NCBI GenBank assembly: GCA_017397825.1
Contig: JAFQHT010000073.1
Coordinates: 1 to 63,885 of the forward strand
DNA: 63,885 nucleotides
Source of the DNA: Bacillota bacterium
Lineage (GTDB): Bacteria > Bacillota > Clostridia > Peptostreptococcales > Anaerovoracaceae
Reading direction: 5' to 3'
The position numbers were made by a program, and so were the translations under genes. This document shows, piece after piece, positions 42,855 to 51,750 of the stretch. Positions within the stretch are counted from its first letter, which is position 1. Every line of letters begins with the position of its first letter. The notes below the pieces were generated by a model. The model did no database searches. It saw nothing but the letters and a program-made list of their open reading frames with translations, and was not told the origin of the DNA.

Positions 42855-45800
42855 ATGGTAAGAAAACTGGCGTTTGAGTACAACCGAATATTGCTGATTA
42901 TTTTTACCATTATTTTTGCGGTGTCTTCTTTTATGTCCGGGTCCTATGCGTGGCAGTCTCTGGAGCAGTTTGCGACCAACACCATGCAGGGGGTGGTGGC
43001 TCCTACCAACGTGAAACTGACTAAATACGAAAAGCCTGCTGACGGCGGACCGCTGCAGAAGCGGCTGGAGGGGGCGGAGTTTTATCTTTACGAAGTGGTG
43101 GAGGATAAAGACGGCGAAACTGACATGGAGCAGATCGGGGCCGTTTACACTACCAATGCCAGCGGCGAGATCAGACTTACGCTGCCGGAGGGCGACTACT
43201 GTTTTAAAGAAATCACGCCGCCAATGGGCTATACTTTTGATGATGAGCATGGGCCTAAGTATTATTTCCAAGTGGCCACCGGCCAGCGGTCGGAGATTAA
43301 TGTGCTGAACGTGCTTCTGACCGGGGACCTGACCATTACCAAAACTGTGTGGAATTACGCGGCGGCAGATGGCGAGCCTACTGAAGGACAGAAGGCAAAA
43401 GACTTTACTTTCCGCGTGGATTTCGGCCAGGCGGGCGAGTATGAGTATCAGGTACGGCCTCTTTATGAGGCGGAGCTTGAGCCTGACTCTGCAGAATATA
43501 TTGAAAGGGAGCAGCAGATACCGACTTATACTGTTTCCAGCGGCGGCACAATTACGCTGAAGCACGACCAGAAGGCAGTGTTTAAAAACCTGCCGGTGGG
43601 GCTTTCTTATTCAGTGACTGAACTTAATTCGCCGGGCTACAGCATAAGTTCTGACGGGGCCAGCGGCAATATTACCGAAGAGGGCTGCGTGGCTGATTTT
43701 ACTAATAAATATTACGGCGGCGAAAAAGGCACTCTGAAGATTACCAAGGTTGTCGAAGATGTTGACGGCAATGTGCTGACCGATGACCATAAAGAATTTG
43801 AATTTACTGTTATCATCGACGGTGTGAAGGTAAAAATGAAGGATGATGGGGGAAATCCCCATGATGTGAAGCTTTCAAACAACCAGTCCGCATCCTGGAC
43901 CGGCATACCGCTGGGAGCAGAATATGTCGTAACTGAAAAAGATTATACCGGCAACGGTTACTACCCTGAAATCCGCGAGTACCGCGGCCAGATTACAGGT
44001 GAAGAGCCTGTGGAGCTGGTGTTTACCAATGTATATAACCCTGCACCTGGTGGACAGGGAAGCCTGACCATTAAAAAGACTGTAAAAACGCCCGATGGCA
44101 CTGCGGCAGACCCTGACAAGGAATTTACTTTCTGGGTGCAGGCTGAAGGTCTGGGCGAAAAAACTTACACGCTGAAGGCCGAAGAAACCATAACGATTTC
44201 GGGCATTAAAGTGGGCGGCCAGTACACAATCCGCGAAACCGACTGGGATTACTACATTCCGAAGACCCTTGAAGTCAGCGGAACTATTACCCATTCCGGC
44301 GAAGACCACTTTGTTGAGTTTATAAACACCAAGCCTTCCTACGGCAGCGAAATCGAGCAGCTGACCGTGACCAAGGTTGTGGCAGGCAATGCGCCTGACG
44401 CAGACAAACTGGGAAAAGAATTTGAGTTTTCCCTTTACATAGACGGCAAGCTCTGGAAGTCCACCGGCTACGTGACTAAAAGAGACGGTACATATGAGTA
44501 CTTTACTGACGTGGAAACTTTCCTGGTCAAAGACGGCGAAACGGCTCAGGTGAACAATCTGCCGGTGGGTGCCACATATGAGGTAGTTGAAAAAAATTAT
44601 TTCGGTGAGGGCTACAGCCTTTCCATGGAAAAATCCATGGGTACTATTAACCTGAACCCTGCGGGCGGTGCAGAGGATGTTATCGCGGTCAATACTTTTA
44701 TCGGCAGCGAAACTGTGGATATTTACGGAGAAAAGACCTGGGACTGGGGCGATAATTACGCCGGCACGGCCAAGCCTTATCCGGAGTCAGTCATCGTGAA
44801 GCTTAAAAACGTAGGCGAAGGTCTGGTGGTGGCCCAGCAGGAAGTGACTGCCGGCACTGACGGACGGTGGCTGTATACTTTCCACGGCGTGCCTAAGTAC
44901 AACGCGTCCGGCGAAAAAATCGTATACGCGGTGCAGGAAGTGGTGCCGAAAGGATTTTCTGCCACATACACCATCGCAGAAGGAAGCGGCGGCTGTGTTC
45001 AGAATATTAAAAATACTTACACCGGACAGAACAAATACGAGCCTGTGACGGTTGATCTGCCTGTGATTAAGAAGACGGTCAGCGGCAGCAGCATCCCTGA
45101 AACTACATTCAGTTTCGTGATGAAAAACAGTTCTTCCAAGGTTATCCGGAGGGCGGCTGTGACCTGCGACGGTTACAGAACTGAGGCCGCTGCGGCGCTG
45201 GGGCAGATTACTTACGACAAAACGGGTATTTACAAATATACAATTACAGAAATCAACGACAAAGCCTCCGGCTGGACTTACGACACTGCCAAGTATCAGC
45301 TGACAGTAAACGTTTACCTGGGTAATGACGGCAAGCTGAGAGCGCAGAAATCCATGACCAGAAACGGCAAGGCATGGAATGGCAGCTTTGCAGAGTTTGC
45401 GAACAGTTACAGCGGCGGCTATGTGCCTCCTGGTCCAGGACCGGGACCTGACCATGAAAGCACTTACGTGTGGGTCAGCGGCACTAAAACCTGGATTCAC
45501 GGCGTTAACCCTGCCGATGCCCGACCTGCCTCCATCGTGGTAAAAATCTACGGCGACGGCAAGCTGGCAACTCAGAAAATGATTACGGCATCTGATGGCT
45601 GGAAATACTCTTACTACGCTCCGAAGTACAATGCTCTCGGGCAGCTGATAAAATACACTGTGGAGGAAGACCCGGTTGATGGGTACACTACTGAAGTGGT
45701 GGGCTACGATATCGTGAATACGTTCATTCCGCCTGTGGACCCTGATGATCCGGGGCCTGGAGATGATCCGGACGGTCCTGGAGGCACTGATGAACCAGGA

Positions 45801-46016
45801 AGTGACAAGCCGGGAAGCGACAAGTCGGGCACTGACAAACCGGGAAGTGACAAGCCGGGCAGTGATAAGCCGGGCGAAGACGACGCCCAGTCCCCTGAAA
45901 AAGTCCCTGAAACCGGTATCGGCGACTTCGACCTGCTTTTCTGGGTGATGATGATGCTTATCAGCGGACAGTGCATGATCCTGCTGATCCTTATCAGAAA
46001 GGGCAGAATTACATAA
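42855..46016 (+). CDS. Multi-CnaB/SpaA-type surface protein with SipW-type signal and VPETG anchor
   Basis: A 1053-residue cell-wall protein. The N-terminal membrane segment ends S-G-S-Y-A-W-Q-S-L, like the fibre paralogues. About eight to nine beta domains of the CnaB/SpaA type follow, such as G-A-E-F-Y-L-Y ... Y-C-F-K-E-I-T-P-P-M-G-Y (about 70-140), several T-I/V-T-K-x-V domains, and a FctA-like pilin domain (about 735-850). Members of these families often form Lys-Asn/Asp isopeptide bonds. A Pro-rich spacer and G-S-D-K-P repeats (about 955-1015) lead to V-P-E-T-G, a hydrophobic segment and R-K-G-R, a sortase sorting signal. No sortase is in the window. It probably anchors or caps the fibre. 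No strong ribosome site is seen before the ATG. Confidence 0.85.
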   Translation: MVRKLAFEYNRILLIIFTIIFAVSSFMSGSYAWQSLEQFATNTMQGVVAPTNVKLTKYEKPADGGPLQKRLEGAEFYLYEVVEDKDGETDMEQIGAVYTTNASGEIRLTLPEGDYCFKEITPPMGYTFDDEHGPKYYFQVATGQRSEINVLNVLLTGDLTITKTVWNYAAADGEPTEGQKAKDFTFRVDFGQAGEYEYQVRPLYEAELEPDSAEYIEREQQIPTYTVSSGGTITLKHDQKAVFKNLPVGLSYSVTELNSPGYSISSDGASGNITEEGCVADFTNKYYGGEKGTLKITKVVEDVDGNVLTDDHKEFEFTVIIDGVKVKMKDDGGNPHDVKLSNNQSASWTGIPLGAEYVVTEKDYTGNGYYPEIREYRGQITGEEPVELVFTNVYNPAPGGQGSLTIKKTVKTPDGTAADPDKEFTFWVQAEGLGEKTYTLKAEETITISGIKVGGQYTIRETDWDYYIPKTLEVSGTITHSGEDHFVEFINTKPSYGSEIEQLTVTKVVAGNAPDADKLGKEFEFSLYIDGKLWKSTGYVTKRDGTYEYFTDVETFLVKDGETAQVNNLPVGATYEVVEKNYFGEGYSLSMEKSMGTINLNPAGGAEDVIAVNTFIGSETVDIYGEKTWDWGDNYAGTAKPYPESVIVKLKNVGEGLVVAQQEVTAGTDGRWLYTFHGVPKYNASGEKIVYAVQEVVPKGFSATYTIAEGSGGCVQNIKNTYTGQNKYEPVTVDLPVIKKTVSGSSIPETTFSFVMKNSSSKVIRRAAVTCDGYRTEAAAALGQITYDKTGIYKYTITEINDKASGWTYDTAKYQLTVNVYLGNDGKLRAQKSMTRNGKAWNGSFAEFANSYSGGYVPPGPGPGPDHESTYVWVSGTKTWIHGVNPADARPASIVVKIYGDGKLATQKMITASDGWKYSYYAPKYNALGQLIKYTVEEDPVDGYTTEVVGYDIVNTFIPPVDPDDPGPGDDPDGPGGTDEPGSDKPGSDKSGTDKPGSDKPGSDKPGEDDAQSPEKVPETGIGDFDLLFWVMMMLISGQCMILLILIRKGRIT

Positions 46017-46032
46017 GTTTAAAAACCTTTCC

Positions 46033-46098
46033 GACCGGTCTTGCACACGCCGGTCATCCACCGAAAAAACACTGGATTCGCACCCCAGTGTTTTTTTG
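46033..46098 (+). terminator. Two hairpins ending the matrix locus
   Basis: GACCGG/CCGGTC (46033-46038/46050-46055), then AAACACTGG/CCAGTGTTT (46067-46075/46085-46093) followed by a T run. The second is a clear rho-independent terminator. Confidence 0.85.
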
Positions 46099-46155
46099 TA
46101 AAACAGGAATAATTAAGAATAAAACGGAATATAATAGAATAAACTTTAAAAAACA

Positions 46156-46184
46156 TTGACTTTTTTGAAGTTAAATGGTAAAAT
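46156..46184 (+). promoter_or_regulatory. Sigma-A promoter of the fic gene
   Basis: TTGACT (46156-46161), 17-base spacer, TAAAAT (46179-46184) with extended TG. The Fic gene is therefore transcribed independently of the matrix locus. Confidence 0.75.
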
Positions 46185-46216
46185 ACAGGAAAATTTTCTT
46201 AAAAAGGGGGATTTTT

Positions 46217-47440
46217 ATGATTTATGAACCGCTTGGAAAATTATATTATAAAGATAAAGAAACCTTTGAAGCAGAATACAATAACAGAAAAAATGGAGGA
46301 TATTCTTACTCGCTGGGATTGAAAATTCACGATAACGAAGCATTTTTTGTGTACACTCCGGTGTTTACCAACATTTCCGCAAGGATTTATAAAAAATTCA
46401 GCCAGCTGCTTAGACTGTGCATGGAGCTGCCGGAAGTAGCGTATAACTCATACGAAACAAAGTGCCTTGTCGATGAAATTATTTTGTCCAACGATATTGA
46501 AGGTATACGCAGCACGCGCAAAGAAGTAATTGATGTGCTGGAAACCGACAGTCAGTCTGGTAAAAAGAAAAGACTGGAGGGGATGGTACGCAAGTATGTA
46601 CTTTTACTGGATAACCAGCATTACGAAGCACCAATGGTTTCCAGTCAGGACATAAGAAACCTGTACGATGAAATTGTACTTGATGAAATTGACAAGGTTA
46701 ACTGGCCTGACGGCGAGATTTTCAGAAAGTATGCTGCGGAAGTTATATCTGGAACACAGCAAGTAAAGCACGTAGGACTGGTGCCGGAAGAAAAAATCAT
46801 TCACTACATGGATAGTACTCTCGCACTTTTTAAAGATGATAATGTGCCGATGCTTTGCAAAACAGCTATTCTGCACTATATGGTTGGTTATGTGCATCCG
46901 TTTTATGATGGTAACGGTCGTCTTAGCCGTTTTATGAGCAGTTACCTGCTGAAAAGCGAGTTTAACTCCCTGGTAGCGCTGCGTCTTTCATATACCATCA
47001 AAAACAGTAAAAATGAGTATTATAAGGCATTTGACATTATAAATGATCCTCACAACATGGGTGACCTGACACCGTTCATACTGTATTTTGCGGATGTGGT
47101 TGAAAAATCAGTAGATTCACTTACTGAACGCCTTACAGACGGAGCAGAAAAACTCAAGTTTTATGCACGGGTATTAAGAGAAAAATATGGCGGCCTGGAA
47201 TACAAAGAAAAGAAAAAGACTTCTGATGTATTGTGGCTTCTGATTCAGAACAAGCTTTTTACCAGTGAGCCTTTCGACAAAAAATCTCTGGCGAAGGAAC
47301 TTGGCGTCAATGCTGAAACTGCCCATAACTATGTATACGGTCTGTCAGCTGCAGGAGCGCCTGTGACCATCGCCAAAAACGGTAAAAAATTTATTTATTT
47401 ACTGGACTTGTCCGGCTTGCAGAGTTTTCTGGAAAAATAA
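46217..47440 (+). CDS. Fic-domain protein (predicted AMP transferase) with built-in inhibitory motif
   Basis: A 407-residue protein. The Fic core is H-P-F-Y-D-G-N-G-R-L-S-R (His227 to Arg238), the complete catalytic motif of enzymes that transfer AMP from ATP to protein hydroxyls. An N-terminal S-N-D-I-E-G (Ser91-Gly96) matches the inhibitory helix (S/T)xxxE(G/N) of class II Fic proteins, so activity is probably self-restrained. The C-terminus (about 330-400) looks like a winged helix, as in many Fic regulators. The start is the ATG at 46217 with AAAAGGGGGA upstream. No separate antitoxin gene adjoins it. Target unknown. Confidence 0.88.
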   Translation: MIYEPLGKLYYKDKETFEAEYNNRKNGGYSYSLGLKIHDNEAFFVYTPVFTNISARIYKKFSQLLRLCMELPEVAYNSYETKCLVDEIILSNDIEGIRSTRKEVIDVLETDSQSGKKKRLEGMVRKYVLLLDNQHYEAPMVSSQDIRNLYDEIVLDEIDKVNWPDGEIFRKYAAEVISGTQQVKHVGLVPEEKIIHYMDSTLALFKDDNVPMLCKTAILHYMVGYVHPFYDGNGRLSRFMSSYLLKSEFNSLVALRLSYTIKNSKNEYYKAFDIINDPHNMGDLTPFILYFADVVEKSVDSLTERLTDGAEKLKFYARVLREKYGGLEYKEKKKTSDVLWLLIQNKLFTSEPFDKKSLAKELGVNAETAHNYVYGLSAAGAPVTIAKNGKKFIYLLDLSGLQSFLEK

Positions 47441-47451
47441 TAAAAAAAGAA

Positions 47452-47500
47452 AAACCCCGTGCCTGTCAAAAGTTTTGAGACTTTGACAGATGCGGGGTTT
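47452..47500. terminator. Bidirectional terminator between fic and the transglutaminase gene
   Basis: A long stem pairs AAACCCCG/CGGGGTTT and CTGTCAAA/TTTGACAG, flanked by A and T tracts, between two convergent genes. Confidence 0.85.
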
Positions 47501-47504
47501 GTTG

Positions 47505-50165
47505 CTATTTAGCCTTTCTGTAAGTAATGGTTGACCAGTCTGAATAGAGTGTTTCTTCGCCTACCTGCTTGTATGCGCGGACTTTGTAGTAGTAGCGTGT
47601 GCCTTTTTTAAGTCCCTTTGTGTTCTTGTAGGAAAGCTTTCCGGTTGTGCGGACTTTTTCGTAACCCTCTGTCTTGGAAGTGGACTTCCAGACTTCGTAG
47701 CCGTCCACGTATTTTGCCAGAAGCAGGGTAGTATATGCTTCGTTGGCTGCCTGCTGGTTTCCATCTTCATCTTCCTGCATGATGGAAGGCGTCCATGTGA
47801 TGGTCATGGACTTAGGTGCAGCGGCGGAGGCTGCCTTGATTTTTATGCTGTCAAGGGCCTGGCGTGCAGCTTCTGCTTCAGTTTTGGCTGCTTCTTCAGC
47901 GGCCTTTGAGGCTTCGTAGTCAGCAAGTATCTGCTGGTATTCGGCTTCAGAAACCATAGGCTTTGCGGTTTCGTTAAAGAGGGCAGACCAGGTCATTTCG
48001 CCCAGATTGCCGGTGTTCGGCAGATTGTGCATTACCTGGAATCTGATGACTGCTTCCATCATCTGGTCGGTGTAGGAAGTTTCAGTGCCGGCCTCTGTCT
48101 GCGTGCCGGCAGAGCTGCCGTAACTGCTGTAACCGCCGTAGTAGAAACCGTAAAGGTCCTCATATAGTCCTGCATAAGGGTCCGGACTGTAGTAACCCAG
48201 TGCTGCCAGACGCTTTGCTGCGGCCTGGATGTACGGAACCTTGTAGTCCTGATCATTGCCCGGATAGATGCCGTATTTGTAACTGTCAGGGTCCAGTCTG
48301 AAGTTTACCAGATAGCCGTCAGCCTTCGGCAGGAAGTGCCAGCTTGTCTTGTCAGAAAGCTTGCTGCCGGTAGCTGTGCTGTAAATTCCGTCAAGCTTGT
48401 AACCGATGTCCGGTTTGGAATAAAGCGAGAATTCCTCGTTAACATAGCGGTTATCGATAGTGAAATAGAAATGACCGTTTTCGCCGCTGGTAAAGGTGCG
48501 GTTTTTGCCGTTTATGAAAAGAGTCAGGTTTTCGGTCGGGTTGTTCTGCGCTCTGATGTACCAGAGGTTTCTGCAGTCGGTCAGGTCGATTGTCTTCAGC
48601 TGATTGTCCTGAAGATAGAGTTTTTCAAGGGCAGTGCAGCCTGAAAGATCTGCGCTTTCATACTCATTGTGGTGGGATGAAAGGAGCGTCATAGTTGTAA
48701 AGTCCGGAAGGTTCAGGGCGCCGGTGAAGCCTTTGTAGCTCCACTGAATCTGGGACACGTTGCCGCGGCCGTCGGTCATGAAGTGAGACTTGGTGCCGTC
48801 GCCCCAGGTTGCTTTGTCGTAGTAATTGTAGGCAGGGTCCATGATGGAGCCGTTGCTCTGAGTTTCGTAGTATGCTTCGCCTGTCTGTGAATGCTGATTG
48901 AGGAAAGCCCCCAGAGTGGAAACTTCGTAAGGGTTTTCGATGTACTTTCCGTAGCGGTAGTCAGGGTAGATGTTCATGTAAACGTGGCTTGTGGCAATCT
49001 GGTCTTCCGTAGGGTCAAAGTAAGTGTAATTGGTCAGGCCGGTTGTGGTCCACTTGCCTGTATTTTTATCGTACTTGTTGGTAGTTCCTACGGTCGGGTC
49101 CACGAAAATCCAGCGGCCGTCCACGTAGCTTTCAGCCCACCAGTGGTCGCGGACATCGATGTTGTTTTCGGTGCGCCAGTCGTTGGAAGGCACAGCCAGT
49201 CTGTGGCCGTAAACAAAACGTGTAGGAATTCCCTGAGCTCTTGCCAGTGCCAGGAAAATGGCCGAGTAACCCTGGCAGGTTGTATAAACTCTGCCACCCT
49301 GTGAGTTGGCGCTTGTCAGGCCGTACTCAAAGTTTCTGATATTGTCGTATGGGTCTGCGTACTGCAGGGAGTGGGTGGAAAATGCCACAGAATCATAGTA
49401 GAAATTTGCAGCAGTATATTCGTAGATTTTTACCAGCTTGTCGTAGTCTGTGTAAGCACCGGCTGTGACGCGGTCAGAAATCATCCTGATAAAAGACTGC
49501 TTGTCGTAGGTCATGGTTGCGTAAACATCAGTTGCCGGGTTGCGGAGTACGAAGTTGATGTCCGCAAGGGAGTTGTCCAGGTAAAGGCTTGTGGCGTAGT
49601 TTTCGCCGATTTCCATGATGCTGCGGTTGTAATCAATTACGTCCTTGTAGCGGAGAATCTTTACTTTGCCGTCTCTGACGCGGATTTCCATGTTCTTGTA
49701 GAGAACGCCGCTGTTTGTGTATCTGAGCGCGGCTGAATCTTCTGCAGTGGCGCAGCGGCGCAGGTAAAGGTTGTAGTAACCGTCCTCGATTTCAAGGGCC
49801 TCCATATCCAGGCTGGTGGAAAGAGTGTAAAGAAAGCTGCCGTCTGCGGCAAAGCTGTAGCCTGGCTCCACGAAAATGTTAAGGTTCAGGTCGCTCTTAT
49901 TTTCACCGACTCTGTACAGAGAAACCCTGAAAAGGCTGGTCTGAAGGGGAGTGGTGTAGTTTATTTCCAGGACGCTGTCGCTGCCGGAACTGACCTTGGC
50001 GTGGAGATATTCCTTGTCGAAATTTGTCGTTGATTTGAAAGATGTGACTTGTTTAGGAGAGCTGACTTCCTTGAGTGCTGCCTGCGCAACCTCTGCCGGG
50101 ATGGTCGCCACCAGCATAACCGCCGCAAGGGCAGTTGCCATAAATCTCAAAACCTTTTTCTTCAT
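47505..50165 (-). CDS. Secreted transglutaminase-like protein with LRR, peptidoglycan-binding and fibronectin III domains
   Basis: An 886-residue exported protein. A classical signal peptide (M-K-K-K-V-L-R-F, ending A-Q-A-A) is followed by an N-terminal beta domain, then a transglutaminase-like catalytic domain with Cys in T-T-C-Q-G-Y-S-A (about 293), His in R-D-H-W-W-A-E-S-Y (about 342) and Asp in V-D-P-T (about 353). Two or three leucine-rich repeats lie at about 490-535, a peptidoglycan_binding_1-like domain at about 640-735 (interrupted by a Tyr/Gly-rich insert), an Ala/Glu-rich helix, and an FN3 domain at about 785-882. It may be a protease or cross-linker at the cell wall; the substrate is unknown. 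Confidence 0.82.
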   Translation of the reverse strand: MKKKVLRFMATALAAVMLVATIPAEVAQAALKEVSSPKQVTSFKSTTNFDKEYLHAKVSSGSDSVLEINYTTPLQTSLFRVSLYRVGENKSDLNLNIFVEPGYSFAADGSFLYTLSTSLDMEALEIEDGYYNLYLRRCATAEDSAALRYTNSGVLYKNMEIRVRDGKVKILRYKDVIDYNRSIMEIGENYATSLYLDNSLADINFVLRNPATDVYATMTYDKQSFIRMISDRVTAGAYTDYDKLVKIYEYTAANFYYDSVAFSTHSLQYADPYDNIRNFEYGLTSANSQGGRVYTTCQGYSAIFLALARAQGIPTRFVYGHRLAVPSNDWRTENNIDVRDHWWAESYVDGRWIFVDPTVGTTNKYDKNTGKWTTTGLTNYTYFDPTEDQIATSHVYMNIYPDYRYGKYIENPYEVSTLGAFLNQHSQTGEAYYETQSNGSIMDPAYNYYDKATWGDGTKSHFMTDGRGNVSQIQWSYKGFTGALNLPDFTTMTLLSSHHNEYESADLSGCTALEKLYLQDNQLKTIDLTDCRNLWYIRAQNNPTENLTLFINGKNRTFTSGENGHFYFTIDNRYVNEEFSLYSKPDIGYKLDGIYSTATGSKLSDKTSWHFLPKADGYLVNFRLDPDSYKYGIYPGNDQDYKVPYIQAAAKRLAALGYYSPDPYAGLYEDLYGFYYGGYSSYGSSAGTQTEAGTETSYTDQMMEAVIRFQVMHNLPNTGNLGEMTWSALFNETAKPMVSEAEYQQILADYEASKAAEEAAKTEAEAARQALDSIKIKAASAAAPKSMTITWTPSIMQEDEDGNQQAANEAYTTLLLAKYVDGYEVWKSTSKTEGYEKVRTTGKLSYKNTKGLKKGTRYYYKVRAYKQVGEETLYSDWSTITYRKAK

Positions 50166-50224
50166 TGTAAATCCCTTTCTTTGCTATATTTTTCGCGCTG
50201 CTGTGCTGAAATATTTCTGATTAC

Positions 50225-50253
50225 AGTATAAAGAAAAACATGGATAATTTCAA
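50225..50253 (-). promoter_or_regulatory. Promoter of the transglutaminase gene
   Basis: Minus-strand TTGAAA (50253-50248), 17-base spacer, TATACT (50230-50225), 60 bases upstream of the start. Confidence 0.7.
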
Positions 50254-50413
50254 GACTTGACAGAGAATTGCCAGAATCTGCATGAGACTGTCTGATGGGA
50301 CATGTTTACTCCTTTTTTTGCGCTTTTTTGTAAATATGGATGTAATTTTCGCTAAAAGATATGCCAGAAATGTTCTTAATCAGGGTTATTACTCTATAAC
50401 AGTAGTGAAAATA

Positions 50414-50444
50414 AAAATATAGAGTAAAAACTACTCTATATTTT
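50414..50444. terminator. 13-bp perfect inverted repeat, probable terminator
   Basis: AAAATATAGAGTA and its exact complement around a 5-base loop. It lies downstream of the HI0933-type gene and reads as a terminator on the minus strand. The rest of the 334-base gap 50166-50499 holds only the promoter at 50225 and AT-rich sequence. Confidence 0.65.
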
Positions 50445-50499
50445 AAAAAAATTCGTATTATAGTGTAAAAATGTCAGCTGATCGGACAAAATTCCAGCC

Positions 50500-51750
50500 T
50501 TACCGGCTGAAAATACTGTCCAGCGCCGCGTTTGCTGAAGAGTAGGCAAACTGCAGGTTGTAGCCGCCGGTGTTGCCGTCTATGTCCATAACTTCGCCGA
50601 TGAAGTAAAGGCCCGGATAGCGCTTGCTCTCCATGGTTTTAAGGCTGACTTCCTCAAGACTGACGCCGCCGCAGGTTACCATAGCCACGTTGAAGCTGCC
50701 CAGGCCGCTGACGCTGAAAACTGCTGCAGCAAGGCCGCGGGCGATGGCAGCGATTTCCTTACCTGTGAGGGCGGAAAGTTTTTTATCTTCTGTCAGGGCA
50801 AGTTCGACAATTTTCGACACGAACCGTTTCGGCAAGCTGTATTCTTCAGTCAGGAAACTGGTAACGAGCCGGCTGCTGCCCGGTGCTGCTTTTTTCAGGC
50901 TGGCAGTTACTGTTTCAACATTTTCAGGATATATAAAATTAAATTCAAGCCGGCTGCCGGTTGTGATGTAACGTGAATTATTGATGATTACCGGTCCTGA
51001 AAGGTTTCTGTGAGTAAAAAGCAGGTCGCCGGTGAAGGATTTTTTTATATCGGAAATTTTCATGCCCACATTCTGAAGGCTGATTCCGCTCAGTTCACCG
51101 AACCGGTAGTCCTGCAGGAAAACAGGCACCAGTGCAGGGCGAGGCTCTTCGATTTTAAGTCCAAGGTCTTCGTGCAGTGTGCGGAAGATTGAACCATCGG
51201 AACCGGTGGTCGGGTAGGAACAGCCGCCGGTGGCGATTACCAGATTGGTGCAGGTGTAAGCCGTATCACTTCCGGCAATAAGTTCAAAACCACTCTCAGA
51301 GGCTCTGATTTGCGTTACAGGCGAGTTTTGACGGATTTCAGCACCATTCGCCGAACAAGCCTCCATCAGGGCATTTTTTACGTCGTGGGCGTCCATGGAA
51401 GCAGGAAAAACCTTGCCGTCTTCACGTTCAGTGAGAGGCACCCCAAGGCCTTCCAGAAAGCTCATAAGCTCCAGATTGTTGTGCTTGTACAGGCAGGTTC
51501 TGATGCGGCTGCCGTGGTCACCGTAGCAGTCCAGGAAATCCTTGATGGACCCGCCGTGGGTAACATTGCACTGACCGGAGCCGGCCATGAGCAGCTTCAT
51601 GGCCGGCCTTGCGGTCTTTTCAAGCATTAAAACATCCTTACCGTGACCGCAAGGCACGCCGGCCCCAAAATAGAGGCCGGCGGCTCCGGTTCCGACAAGG
51701 ATTGTCTCATAATAGTTATTTTTATTTGTATCCTTCAATACGCTCTGCAT
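50500..51750 (-). CDS. HI0933-type FAD-dependent oxidoreductase
   Basis: A 416-residue flavoprotein of the HI0933/YhiN family, proteins of unknown substrate. The FAD motif is I-L-V-G-T-G-A-A-G-L-Y-F-G near the start, L-V-I-A-T-G-G-C-S-Y-P-T-T-G lies mid-protein, and G-E-V-M-D-I-D-G-N-T-G-G-Y-N-L-Q-F-A closes the fold; all are family hallmarks. The start is uncertain: ATG 51750 has GAAGGAT 10 bases upstream and overlaps the permease gene by 29 bases, while ATG 51759 is too close to the same site. The overlap makes it the last gene of the Ytr-like operon. Confidence 0.82.
   Translation of the reverse strand: MQSVLKDTNKNNYYETILVGTGAAGLYFGAGVPCGHGKDVLMLEKTARPAMKLLMAGSGQCNVTHGGSIKDFLDCYGDHGSRIRTCLYKHNNLELMSFLEGLGVPLTEREDGKVFPASMDAHDVKNALMEACSANGAEIRQNSPVTQIRASESGFELIAGSDTAYTCTNLVIATGGCSYPTTGSDGSIFRTLHEDLGLKIEEPRPALVPVFLQDYRFGELSGISLQNVGMKISDIKKSFTGDLLFTHRNLSGPVIINNSRYITTGSRLEFNFIYPENVETVTASLKKAAPGSSRLVTSFLTEEYSLPKRFVSKIVELALTEDKKLSALTGKEIAAIARGLAAAVFSVSGLGSFNVAMVTCGGVSLEEVSLKTMESKRYPGLYFIGEVMDIDGNTGGYNLQFAYSSANAALDSIFSR

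Noticed and set aside
44787-46061. A 424-codon minus-strand frame inside the CnaB gene
   Set aside because: Antisense shadow of the repeat-rich CnaB coding sequence; composition is unlike a real protein.
49945-49965. GGAGTGGTG inside the transglutaminase gene as another array unit
   Set aside because: No CACCACTC arm 30 bases away and no periodic neighbours; chance match in coding DNA.
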